This document shows, in pieces, positions 13,306-24,750 of a DNA stretch of 60,000 nt. The notes beneath the pieces were generated by a model. The model saw nothing but the letters and a program-made list of their open reading frames with translations. It made no database searches and had not been told where the DNA came from. Each line of letters begins with the position of its first letter. Position 1 is the first letter of the stretch. The translations under genes and the position numbers were made by a program. Source of the stretch: Tubulanus polymorphus (lineage: Eukaryota > Nemertea > Palaeonemertea > Tubulaniformes > Tubulanidae); the NCBI RefSeq assembly GCF_964204645.1, contig NC_134025.1, positions 7,137,001 through 7,197,000 of the forward strand, written 5' to 3'.

Positions 13306-14999
13306 CAGTTGATTTAGTTAAGTGCGTTCAGCGATTCGGGAATAACATATATATTATACAGTGCATTATAAAAGATCATTTAGTTGTTATTTTTTCAAGG
13401 CTTGAATATCATTACTTGACTCGAGATCCACGTGTCCATTTTGACTAATTGTTACATTCCCACCTGAAATGTGCAACGTAAATAAATAACAGAAATGAAA
13501 AACATGCAAAACAAAATAAACCGACATGAATTCGACACCTGATAAGGAAAACAAGCAGAAATAACAGTATACAGAACGAAATAAATAGCTTAGTCATTAA
13601 ATGAAATTTGATCTGTTCTAATTAAACGCATAAGGGTTATTAGTTAATTTGATACCAGCTACACCCTCCAGGCAATATATATACCTATTGTCAGACCTCA
13701 ATAAACCTTACCGATAACTTGCATATGAACGAATAGCATAGTTTAGGGAACATTTATCTCGGAAATCGTCGTATTTTCACTCAACTAACGGATGTTTGAA
13801 TGCATATAAGACTTACGTAACGCATTATCATGCGCTAATGCATGCATATGCAGTTGCAAGTGATGACAAAATTCTGATTATGCAGGTTCGAATATTCGAA
13901 ATCATGGGTTTACGATGGACTTAACTCCACGACTGAAGATGTCGATGCTTAGGAAAAAAACGAAATGGGTGTGACTCACAGTAGGTTGTGTTACAGCGAG
14001 GCTCGCTCGCCGCTTGAGTCTTTCACAACTCGGAGGTTTCGAAACTAATGCCCGAATCGAAACGCTTTCAAATTGCATAAATGTTTTCGACAAATTTTAC
14101 ACGCGCTCAATATTTTGAAACGAAGTGCTTGCCAAATTCGAACCTCTATTTCTACGTTATTTATAACAATGGAGGTTTATTCGGTCAGAAGGCAGTACTC
14201 ACTTTTATCATTATAAAAGATAGAATTTTTTTTCATATCATATTCGATTGTAATTATCTTACTGTTGTCTTTTGAGCGTCAGGATTTCATAGATAAACTG
14301 CTTCATATATTGAAAGCTATTGAAAAGCGATTTTCTATTTTTGCTAGATTTTATTACATGGCTTACAAGGCTGACTTTATTCGTATCTAAGATATTAACA
14401 TCAATTTTTCTAAGAACTTTCAAGTTACGACGATACCATAAAATCAAGTTTTTGTTAACATATTCGTGTAGTGTTTCAAGCGATAGAGCATCGAATAACA
14501 TCATCAAAGTGGCAAAAATAGAATGTAAGTTCACGGTATTAATTCATAATCTTGTATACGATTGATGCTTCCTTAGAAATGTTCTAGAACTTATATCTGA
14601 AGATTTGCATCGTGTCTCGTTTGTTCACGCGCACAGTTGAAACATCTTTCGAATGGAAAACGCGTTGCGTTTATTGAGTAAACATAATAAAATCTCTAGG
14701 AAAATTTATTTACATTTTTGCACAAATTTATGCAATGAATAATTAAGCAACCTCGAATAGATTCATACGATCCAAAATTTCTGAAATTAGTCTTTTGATA
14801 ACATTTGTGATGCGTTTGTCATGAATTATTAGCTGGCACGAAATTGTGTGGTGTCAAACTAACGGAAAATAAAGATATAAAAAGCCCGTGGAAATAAAGC
14901 AAAGGTGATTCACACTGCTAAAATGTCAACAAATCTAAAACAATTAAAGTTAATCAAAAGTTATTTGAAAGTTTCTATAAAGGTATATTCATTACTTAC
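13306..14999. other. Non-genic stretch downstream of the MAM exon
   Basis: The rest of the MAM domain would be expected on the minus strand at lower coordinates. I found no exon here with MAM core motifs and paired splice sites. ORFs at 14259-14534 (minus) and 14320-14565 (plus) overlap each other, are AT-rich and look like chance. Confidence 0.5.
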
Positions 15000-15134
15000 C
15001 ATTCACTTCGGTCATATTCTCTGGTTTTTGCAGGCCATAAGGACTTCCGTAATCTGTGTTATCTTTTGTGACGCGTTGCAGCCCTCCTTTCACGACCCAT
15101 GTACAATATTCAGTGTCAAAGTCACACGATTGGC
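15000..15134 (-). CDS. Exon encoding the N-terminal part of a MAM domain (partial gene)
   Basis: The minus strand reads a 135-nt phase 1-1 exon. Its 3' end is a consensus donor (AATG|GTAAGTAATG), and an acceptor (TTGTTACCTATAG) with a pyrimidine-rich tract lies at the 5' end. The peptide begins QSCDFDTEYCTW, matching the opening of MAM domains (C-D-F-E...C-x-W). The linker GGLQRVTKDNTDYGSPYG follows, with an N-glycosylation sequon in PENMTEVNG. MAM domains are extracellular adhesion or oligomerisation modules of about 160 residues. Only the first quarter is here, and the remaining exons should lie at lower coordinates but were not found. The frame also stays open upstream to an ATG at 15183 giving MHMLHGFVIFVFLLPIGQS, a convincing signal peptide, so this could instead be exon 1 spanning 15000-15183. 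The symmetric phase and length favour the internal-exon reading slightly. Confidence 0.68.
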
Positions 15135-16563
15135 CTATAGGTAACAAGAACACGAAAATCACAAATCCATGCAACATATGCATGATCGCGACTATGTATT
15201 CGATTAAAATTGTTTTTTTTTTCTAAAAAAAAGAACTCTCCTCGCCCACGGCAAAATGTAATTTGCGTGGATAACACCGTACTACGTTTTACTATCTAGA
15301 GACAAACACTATAATATTTAGAAATATTTATCCAATTCTTCAGCGGCTATCTCCAAAATTGAGACGGTTTTGGCCCCCCTTTCTGACAGGGAAGGCGAAA
15401 ATACGAGCGCGCACATTTTTTTATTCAAGCGAATGAATAATTTTTCAGCGTAAAATATATCCGGGTAAAGGTTAGTCCTTCGTCGCAGCCGAGTAGGAAA
15501 CATTCGCGAAACAAGTTTTCGTTGAGCGGTTGGGTTGTTTGTGAGTACGGCAGAGCAGCGTCACTGATGATGTCATTACGGGGTTCACCAACAAGAAGAA
15601 GCGACCGGGGCGATTAGCATGTCACATGTTTTTCGATTCATATTCGTCACGAAACAAACCATCATCGCACGACGAATCTGAATTATTCGTTTCTTTAGTA
15701 CATCGAAAACTTGGTCATTAATAAGAATTATCTATCCTAACTAGGAATGGCGCGGATGTCGCGCGCGCTGATCGGTTTTAAAAGTGTTTGTCTTTGCTGC
15801 ACGAGCGCGTGCTGTAGAACTGTTTAGCAGCCATGCAGCATGGTTATCGCGCGCGATGGCGGGAAAATGATTACAATAGGCAGACTGATCAGCCAATCGC
15901 CACGAAGCTGTGACTGTACGATTTGCTATTCCAGCACCGCGCACAAGTCGATGATGGTTTAGGTGTTGATTACATTTCGCCTGTCAGCGTCATATTATTG
16001 GCGTTGACCCGAACTAATACCGATATGCAATGCCGGGACAGGCAAATGAGTCGAATCATGCCGAGAATCGATACACGTCTGATGGCCGGAGGGTGTAAAA
16101 CACTCTTTTAACTCGCCATCGCAATATTATCAACGCTTTGTACTACGACGACGTAGAACGGTGCTAAATCATGCGCCATGAAATCTACTGAAAACGACTT
16201 ATTTATCTCAGTATCATCTGCTATTCTCTCGATGTATCGCCAACGCTACAGATATAGATGTTGGTGGTTGTTTCAATTCAAAATTCGTCTGCTCTATGAG
16301 GCCAGTGAACTTCGTAACTTATCTTAATTAAAGCAAAAAGCAATTCGACAGAAATAGCGGGTGAAGAGTTTTTAATTAAGACCACCATCAAACGGAGATG
16401 ACACATCATCGCTGCAAAGCCTTTAGAATTTAAAATTTACTGCGAATCTTCGCAGTTGAAAGTGAATCAGAGTGCAAGATCTCTTAATTTCTTTTCCACA
16501 TCTTGTTCGTTGGACATAGGTCTATGGTGATTCATGTTCAACATTTTCGAGCAGGTGATGACC
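15135..16563. other. Non-genic stretch with CpG-rich patch
   Basis: 15135-15183 may belong to the MAM exon if the signal-peptide reading is right. About 15580-16110 is CpG-rich with CGCGCGCG-type self-complementary runs. It carries overlapping open frames on both strands (15741-15944 minus, 15923-16111 plus) without splice support. It could be a promoter or regulatory patch. Confidence 0.4.
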
Positions 16564-16665
16564 AGGGGGTCGTTTCACAGACAACTTGAAGCTTCCTCGT
16601 AGTTTCATTGGTATTGTGTTATCATGACTAATCGAACTTCAAGTCGGTCTGTGTGAAACGGCCCC
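16564..16665. mobile_element. Short MITE with about 28-bp terminal inverted repeats
   Basis: The left end GGGGTCGTTTCACAGAC...AACTTGAAG (16566-16591) pairs with the right end, whose reverse complement reads GGGGCCGTTTCACACAGACC...ACTTGAAG. The element is about 102 bp with a 40-bp centre and no ORF. A GGGGCCGTTTCAC end is typical of small non-autonomous DNA transposons in invertebrates. Confidence 0.75.
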
Positions 16666-19600
16666 TTAATTAAACATTTGGCCGTTAACATTTGATTATC
16701 ACCTGCAGATCCTTGATTAGCAAATCCGCTTGACACCTATAACTCTGACGTTCAAACGCTTCATCTCAAACATCGTGATATGTCTTCATTTTATACGGCT
16801 TCGATATATCATTAGTAGCGTTATCATAACAAAATGATGCGTTACATAAGAGTTAGACAAGTCTGTCTTCTTTAGTGGAATTACTTCTATAAGCTAATGT
16901 AGGAAGATGTATTCCGAAAACACTCCAAATACTGAAAAAAGCTCAAATACATAAGTCAAATTGGAAAAGAAGGGAACTCAATTTGGATTTCATGTTCTTC
17001 ATGTTCTTTGGAATCAATGTATTTCATGTTCTCCGAGTTCATAACATTTCCACTTTTATCCTCATAAAGACGACAGAACCGAGATATGGAATGGCCTTTC
17101 TCTCAATTCATTATTCTGTACAGACACATCTCGCCCGGCGTATCATGTATACATATGCACGTATACATATAACAGGGGGTACCTAGTATCAATTACAGAA
17201 TAAGTTAGCCGGAATATATCTGATAGCGGTTCGCGAAGACTGTTGACATTCTTGTTTTCTAAGGGAGACATCCGCAGCGTTTCCCACCACTGACTCTGTG
17301 CATGATGAAAACTTGTCCGACATGCATCGCATATGAATTGTAGTTGTTGCAACGGTTTTGATAATGACAGAAGTCAATTAATATACTGTATATATTACTG
17401 ACAGCCCTGTTGAATATGCATTCATTACCAAATGACATTTATTCAGAATCTAAATCTCGAACGTCTTGCGCTACGAAGTATTTCGAGGAATTCTCTGAAT
17501 TTTTATGATTAATGGCGTTCAATCGGAGATGTCGAAGGGAATGAATGGACGTGACGTAATCTCGAGAAACCCGATGCAGGTATCGGAGAGACGGTGCGTA
17601 TTGAAATAGAACGGAGCGACGAATTAAAAACTTATTTAATAGTTATTTGCAGAGAAAAGTGAATAAATTCAAGCCCCGAGGGAATGAGGCAGTAGTAGAC
17701 TACTTCTCTTTAAGACGTTAATAATGTACAAGAATGCATTAAAGCCAGCCAAAATCAGTGTGATTTCCCAACGGTATATTAATTTGTCATCTATTCCGTC
17801 AATCAAAGTAATAACGAATGGGCTGAAAACCTATAAATAATGAGTAGCGTTCGCACTATACTACTACACGAATCGACCTCAAAGAACTCGCGTGCATTCA
17901 GAAAAATAGCTTACCGTCAATAGAAGTATTTCCGGTACAATGGACTTAGACACACAGACAGCCAGGACACACGATTGGGACTTAATCTTCTATTATGTTA
18001 ATAATATTTCTTGAAGCGACTCTTATTTCGTTGTTTTAATCATTAGAAATAATTAGGTGTTTTCTCAATCTCCCCTGGAATATGGATAGCTCGCGCATAG
18101 CTCCCATATACCTAATCTTTAGTGTCTTGCAGACCAGACATAGCCATCTGTGATCAGGCCTACTACCTTTCCTATCGCATCAAAAGAGTCTAATCATATT
18201 AACAATTCATTTTTCCAGCTGGTTTTATGTCAATACAGCTATTTTTGCTGGGTGTTTTCCATTTTTATTATCTTTCGTATCACTCATATCGGTATTCGTG
18301 GCCGATGTTCAAGGTAGAAAATACAATGAAATGAATTTTTATGGAACTTTGTATACGCGCGGCGATGTACAACACGCGACAACGTGGTGTAACTTCATCA
18401 TTATATAACGAATTTAATTCAATCAAAGAAAATGCGGAAATTATTGCGCAAAGAACACTAATGAAAACGGCTGTAGACGTGACCACAGACGCGCGATGAT
18501 ATCACACTTATGGCAGCTTCGGCAGAAAGCTTTTATAGAAATACCACGTAAAAATCCATTGATATCCTTTATATGAAACCATGCAAAAAATATCATAACG
18601 CCCTCGGCCCTTCGGCCAAAAACAAACCAATGATACCAAGACAATGGTGGTAAGTTAACATTCATGTCATGAATCTTATTCTTCAAATTTCGTGATAAAC
18701 ATTGAATAATTTAGCAGGAGTAATAAGCATGTTCACAGTAATCTAATGGGAAATGACCAAATTTACGTTGAAGTTTATTTGCTTCGAAACTGTTGATGCT
18801 TGCGTTGGAGCTAACGTGGACTTCGTTAGTTCATAGGACGTCATTTTTTCTTCAAGAAATTTTCAATTCGATCAACACTATTCTGTCGTCGTCGCCATAA
18901 CAATGCTCCGCGCGCTGTGTTTCTTGCAAGGGGCACGTACACTTAACGGCCGCTTCTTGCGTATCAGCAACTTGAAAATAGTCGTGTGAATATTCGAACC
19001 TAAAAAACCTGTTTGCAATGATAAAATCTTGTTTGATACAACATTCTGCGTATACGCGTTTCATGATAGTCCAGGATGCACGCTCGTCGAATTGAGAATA
19101 TCTAAACCAACGCACAGCAGGGTGTCGAGGAACATCTTAAAATCATGAAAAAAAACCAAGAAAATTCTGTTTTCAGTATTGGATTTTATCATACCAAAAC
19201 TGTCTTGAAAGAATTCGGTTAAGACTTAAACGCGAAAGATGTCCAAGACGAAACGTTTTGACTCCAATTGACATCATTTTCTGCCCTCAAGGTGTAATTT
19301 TCTCGTTACAAAATGAATTTCGTTATCACCAGGAAATTTGTAGTGAATTACTCCCATTTTGTTGACCGAAATAACCTTTTCCATAATCGAACGCAAGAAA
19401 TGTTTCATATCAAAGTAATGATTTTACTCACTAAAATTCTAGAGTAAATTTTATTCATTATTCAATAAATTGATTAAGCCATAAGCTTTAAGCATTGCTT
19501 TAAGGCAATCGTGTATTCCGAATGGGTTGGTGACAAAAGGTGACTTTTCTTGAAACCGACAGCAATATGTCAAAACTGTATTGGGTGTTGTCTCTTTTTG

Positions 19601-20324
19601 TATTTCTTTTAAACGTCTTCAAACTTTTTCTATAAAAAGATGCCAGACATAATTTGATTATCAACGAATATTGACTTCTTCCGACCGTCGCAGAATTGTG
19701 TACTAGCGCTCGGTCGTTTGTTCGTTGTAAGTATCTGCCCGCAGTGTTGCGCAAAAAAATCATTAGCTAATCATTTAAATACCGTATGTGTCTACAGAAA
19801 TCGCTAAATCGATTGCGCAAACAAGAATAATTCGAAATCAAAATATAGTGAAGACAGCTACGATGAAAAGCAAATTCATCGTATCCGCGGACGTGCCATC
19901 GTCTGTGCAGTGTTTATGTATTATATTGAGACTTTCAATAATTGTTCCCCAGTCTCCACATTAAAACCGAACGCTCCCAGGGGCCAATCAGATTTTATGC
20001 TTAAATTCCCGTAAAGAATAAAAGAGTGAAATTCCCTCGGCATTTTGTGATGACTCATAATTACATCTTGATCAGAAGACGAAATATTATGAGTACGCAC
20101 ATACCAACAAACGATAAAACCTCTTTTAATTGGTGGTTTGTCCCCGATGTATTCTCGAAACGTACGTTTTTTCATTTTGACAAGTTAGGCTAGAATGCAC
20201 TACTGCGGCACGGGAAGCATTACTCGTATAAAAGCAATGGCAAAGTTAGATTCCATCTAAACGAGTTGAGGTTGAATCCTATGGAACAGCATGCGTTAAA
20301 GGGGACAAGTGGAACAAGAGAAAA
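16666..20324. other. Non-genic stretch
   Basis: No supported gene. A good plus-strand acceptor (AATTCATTTTTCCAG at about 18221) is followed by 32 open codons (LVLCQYSYFCWVFSIFIIF...), hydrophobic but isolated. A minus-strand donor GACG|GTAAGC near 17917 ends a 26-codon open frame. ORFs of 60-87 codons at 18280-19763 are AT-rich and chance-like. CCAATCAGATTTT at about 19985 echoes a motif in the nearby foldback. Confidence 0.5.
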
Positions 20325-20690
20325 AGCCCATCTTCCCTCGGCAGGGATTCGAATCTGATGGCATCGCTGGGCTCAGCCACGACACGAAACCCTGCCACAC
20401 TAGACCGGATGCGCAGGTACATGCGCATGTTTGCCGCAGAAAACTTGCGGCGCCAATCAGATTTCTCGTTGTAAAGTCGTTGAGGCAAATTTCACGGATT
20501 AACTTTGAATGGAAAATACCTGGCTTAAACAAAACGGGATTTCTGATTGGCTAATAATGACTTAATCTAAGCTGCACTTGTAGCCAGGCTAGTGTGACAG
20601 GGTTTCGTACCGAGACGAGTCTTGAAGCCATCAGGTTGGAATTCCTGCAGGTAAACGCGGAAATGGGACACAGAAAAATGTTTCCGTGCG
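20325..20690. mobile_element. Foldback element: two inverted tRNA-like (SINE-type) copies
   Basis: The arms at about 20325-20478 and 20510-20690 are imperfect reverse complements around about 20497. Matching blocks are CTGATGGC (20355) with GCCATCAG (20627), ACGAAACCCTG (20384) with CAGGGTTTCGT (20598), and GCCAATCAGA (20452) with TCTGATTGGC (20542). In the left arm the minus strand carries an A box (TGGCTGAGC) and a B box (GATTCGAATC) with tRNA-like spacing; the right-arm copy is degenerate. All open frames here are by-products. The structure is either a palindromic foldback transposon or a head-to-head SINE pair. Confidence 0.7.
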
Positions 20691-22673
20691 TCGTGTGCGT
20701 TGGGCTTATGAAACGTAGAAATCGCAACAAAAAAATAATTTCACGTAAATTCGGAATTCGGAGTTTTTATTCGTCCGGTGTGCCTTGTTATTTCTGTTGA
20801 GTCATTCTCGGTAAATCCACAAGTTGCCTGGAAGAATGATAATGCGACACATATTGGGGGCAAAATGACGAAATAAACTCTGTGTCTGAATCACAAATTA
20901 CGTGCACAATCGCACAGTTTTTAAGGCCACATTCTGAAACAGATCAAACAATCAATTAATTGTAGAGTGATTCATAATCCGCCAATATCAGAAACAAGTA
21001 GTTTCATCAGATAACTAACGCTAATTATGTATATCTTAGTGGCTTAAGGCGGTTTTTTCCTAATTGATGAGTCAGTTACATCTGTTACTAGCATTGTATT
21101 TACAAAACTCTGCGATAGCGACCATAATTCCTGAGCGATTCCAAGCCAAATCCTATTAACCTAATGCACGCAAATCTGGATTCCGAGCCAAAGTATTCAC
21201 CTTGCCGTTGATGAAAATACTATATACGTGTTGCGACGATAATATAGAAAAAATCCCACGACAAAGACAAAAAACAAAGTCCGAACATATTTCTGATTTT
21301 TATCCATTCTCTATTGTATTTGTATAGTTACCGCCTAGCTTGCTCCGTTGTTTTTAGCGTGTAACTGTTTCTATGTTGATTTTCCCCTTTAGTTTGTATC
21401 ACTTTTGATTACTGAAATTAGTGTCTTTGCTCTGAATTGTAAATATATTTCATAATTTCTGTTGTAACTCAGTATTCCTGAAGATGACTATTAGAATATA
21501 GCCGAAACGTCGAATAAACTACTAGCTCTAGGAAACATCTTCGGACTTTAGGTTTTTCGTATTGATTGTGGGATTCTCTCTATAATATTCACCTTACTTT
21601 GATGAGCTAATGGGTTGTTCATCTCGGCCAAAACCAGCTGATTTTTCACTGGGTGACGTAAATTATCTTGTAAAGGCGGGAAACAGATGAATGAAATCGG
21701 CGTTCGTGTGAGAAGCAACAGCATTGATTTGCTGACTGCGCGTTAGTCGCATCCGTCTGCTGTCGAGCGATTGATAGCCATCGAGCAATCAAATTTGTCT
21801 AACTCGATTCGAGTGAGATTCGTGCCAGTTTTTCTGAAACACGTAGCAGATCAGTCAAACGTCGACTCGCGTGAACATCAAAACCGTGTATACGACAAAA
21901 CCGGCGCCGCCGACTCCCCGAGTCAAGCGAAACATATTGATCCCTGTTTCTTGTGACTAACGTGATGCAGTATCGTCTCTACGCCATCTCGATCCGCGTC
22001 GGACGAGTTCAAGAACTGGCCAGGTAAAAAACCAGCGAATGAGCGAACGAAGGTGTTTATTCTGACTGGGAATGAAATGTGACTAATACGCACGATATCG
22101 GAGCTAGGTAGCGTTTTTCTCGTTTCGTTAATCCCCACGAAATATCAATAAGCCAACGACGCCGTTCATTTAGCCAAGCCAGAAAGTCAGAAATTGATTG
22201 GAGGTTGGTGTGAAAAAGCGACCTAAAGAAACTCTTGAGAGATTTTATCAATTTGAATAGATTATACTAGCCATTACACGGAATCGCGTGTACTGCGAGT
22301 AACATCGCTCGAACGTTAGCATCAAAAAAGCCTTTGTATTCCCTGAGCGACAGTCAAATCTAAATACGTAAAACCAGGACTTTAAGACAACGTTCGACCC
22401 GGGAATTGTTTGCATGCATAAAAAATGCCGAAGACATTACGCAGCACTGGCTACTATGCTGCGGATAGGGACCTCTTCACTGGGTATGTTTGATTTGAAA
22501 ATACACCGGAAAAATCATTGGAAAGATCGAAATATACACATTAGTAATTTTTTCATTTGGTGAATTTGCCACGTTTAAACAGTTTCCAATTTCCAATACA
22601 AGGTGCCAATGGTGCATTTCCAATCTTTAATCGGCCAAATGCCAGGTCATTCCAGCATTTATATTTTTTTCAG
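20691..22673. other. Non-genic stretch with a retroelement-like 3' motif
   Basis: Contains the GAAACGTCG motif described separately (21477-21513). Just downstream on the minus strand, a 38-nt segment between AAATCAG and GTAAGGTGAA reads LVLAEMNNPLAHQ, too short to call. ORFs at 21771-22251 overlap on both strands in a moderately GC-rich patch and lack splice support. Confidence 0.45.
21477..21513 (+). repeat. CCTGAAGATGAC...GCCGAAACGTCG stem-loop motif, probable retroelement 3' region
   Basis: CCTGAAGATGACTAT, a short loop, then ATAGCCGAAACGTCG and AATAAA. GACTAT/ATAGCC forms a 6-bp stem with one A-C mismatch. This CTGAAGA-stem-GAAACGTC arrangement recurs widely in animal repeats near the 3' ends of retroelements (recollection of the motif class, not a search). 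No reverse-transcriptase frame adjoins, so this is a truncated remnant. Confidence 0.4.
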
Positions 22674-22908
22674 ACAAAAATGGAGTTGGAATAGATTTTG
22701 CGATAACCAACGCACACAGGAAAATCAGTCACAACAACAAATCAATGACTGTGCACTAGATATCCTCAAAGGTTTCTGTGCTCTGAAATTGGAAAATCCA
22801 TCCTTGCCATTGATATCTAATTTGATCCGTATTCGGCGCAAAGTTAGTCAATGTTTTCCAAGAATTGAACTAATCTCACCAGTCTCACGGCGAGAAAATG
22901 AGGAATGA
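22674..22908 (+). CDS. Candidate terminal exon behind a strong 3' splice site, unrecognised
   Basis: A strong acceptor (ATTTATATTTTTTTCAG) is followed by a phase-1 open frame of 77 codons to TGA. The peptide opens QKWSWNRFCDNQ, is Gln/Asn-rich (ENQSQQQIND), then has DILKGFCALKLENPSLPL and ends VSRRENEE. A second frame from the same acceptor is open for about 27 codons (KNGVGIDFAITNAHRK...), so the reading frame is not settled. No domain is recognised and no upstream partner exon was found on this strand. The splice site is convincing; coding status is weak. Confidence 0.28.
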
Positions 22909-24513
22909 ATGACGATTTTCGTCGTTCTGTCACACCAGCTAGTGATGTATACGTGTAATAGTATACCAAAGAGTTGCAAATAAAAGAAGTGAATGTATGT
23001 ATGGTTTCTAGAAACCCTCGGTATTATACGATGACACGTGGATAAGGTTTTTTTTCAGGTCAGAGCATAGATTTTTAAATTTGACGTCACGTTGTCATCT
23101 AAAAGAGAACTACAACATATATTTCAATGAATATTTTCTAGCATCCTTCAAGCACTGCGCCGAATAAGGAATTACGTGAATAAAAGAGAAGAATTAAAAG
23201 GTTTTAAGACCTGACAGAAAACTATTCGCTGAGCTGAAATAAGTACGTCCAGGCAAGTCGATTGTAAACGGGAGTACGAAACAAATTGACGAATGTCAGT
23301 AGAGACGAAATTCTGAGTGTCAATGAGTCACAAATACCCGAACAGGATGTACACCCATCTCCTAGAGTCCCCGAGTCTTAATAAATTTCTAGATACGTAT
23401 CATCTCTGATAGTCAATGCAGCAATAATCTAAAGAGATAGTCTGCTTATACACGTATTGTAAGCTTTGATTTCATACGTAAGTGAACTTCAAAAGTTTTA
23501 TCTCACGATAGTATAGTACGTATGTTAAAATAGAAAACACTTTTAATATTTGATGTACCACTTCATATGATACCGAAAAATATTCAAATTATTATATATA
23601 TGAGTATATGTATAAAGCCAGTTATTACGTGGTAAATGTGTAAACCTGCCATTTCCTAATTAACACCCGACAGTTCAAGCAAGACGTTTCCCGTGTGCCG
23701 AATGCGAGATGTCAAACATAAGCTGAAGCAAACAGAAAAAGATACCAAACGAATCAATAGGCGTTAGGCTGGAAATATTGGCCCAAAGTTAATATGACAC
23801 ACGATCAAACGATGCACAGACCACACACTGCATCATCACACGCTTCACTGCTTATGACGATATCATTATTAAATGATTCGTTCGCGTTGCGTATTTTAAC
23901 AGGGGATGCTTTACAATTCGTGTATCATTAATAAATGGCGAAATAATTTCTTTACCTGCATAAATATTAGAAAAGCAATAACTTATAATAACTCGATTGT
24001 TGCTCTACTCCTCACCCTGCACAAATTTACCGTATTTGTCAGTGTGACAGAAATTAAAAACGCTTAATTAAGATGGCATAACGTACAGCGGAGTCAGAAC
24101 TCTACCGGCTGGTGTATGCGATGCACTTAACTCTACAAAACAGATAACATAATGCGCACCTCACTTCTAAGTTCTCATGCAGTTCACCTCGCCTGTGAAA
24201 ATGACGCAGAGCTCATGAAATAATCAAATATTGTATACGAAGATGCGAAATGCAACATCAAGTGTTTGTCGTTTATAAACTGTTTCGATAGCGAATACAA
24301 AGGAACCTTTCTTCACATGTATAGGGCTTCGTCAAAGTGGCATTTAAGATCACCCGTATTCCCCGGAGCCCCCGAGTACCTGCAAGCTTTACCTACAGTT
24401 AATATCCGAATGTCGATAGGTTTTTAGTATCGATGAGCGTATACGTTTATTCATCGTGCCCGGGTTTGTTATCGTAGTACCATTGATAAGACTCCCGGCA
24501 TCGGGTGACTATT
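22909..24513. other. Non-genic stretch
   Basis: AT-rich sequence with no ORF above 60 codons and no visible repeat structure except a short ATATAT-rich run near 23592-23602. Confidence 0.6.
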
Positions 24514-24750
24514 TCATTCATTCATTTGATTCGGGGCAATGAGATCTCGGAGAATGAACGCCCGCGCTGAAAGCGGCTGATTATTAGCGGGATTGTTACG
24601 AAATCCAGGGTTCACTTCATTCGTCCAACCACAGCCGCGAACGCTGATGAACGTTTCGGTGATATCATCTTTAAGATACAACCTCGATACCGATGTCAGC
24701 CGCGCGGATCTGTGCTGATTCCGACGACAAGTTATTTTTATCTTCGCCAT
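24514..24750 (-). CDS. Candidate 78-aa ORF in a GC-rich island, unrecognised
   Basis: ATG in a favourable context (GGGAGTATGGCG) opens a 78-codon frame: MAKIKITCRRNQHRSARLTS, then LYLKDDITETFISVRGCGW, NPGFRNNPANNQPLS, and an end at IAPNQMNE. The DNA is clearly richer in GC and CpG than its surroundings. No known domain, signal peptide or membrane segment is visible. The opposite strand has a comparably open frame (LLAGLLRNPGFTSFVQ...), which weakens the case. It could be a small gene, a first coding exon, or a CpG-rich non-coding element. Confidence 0.28.
   Translation of the reverse strand: MAKIKITCRRNQHRSARLTSVSRLYLKDDITETFISVRGCGWTNEVNPGFRNNPANNQPLSARAFILRDLIAPNQMNE

Noticed and set aside
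20279-20554. Overlapping ORFs on both strands at 20.3-20.55 kb
   Set aside because: All lie in the foldback element.
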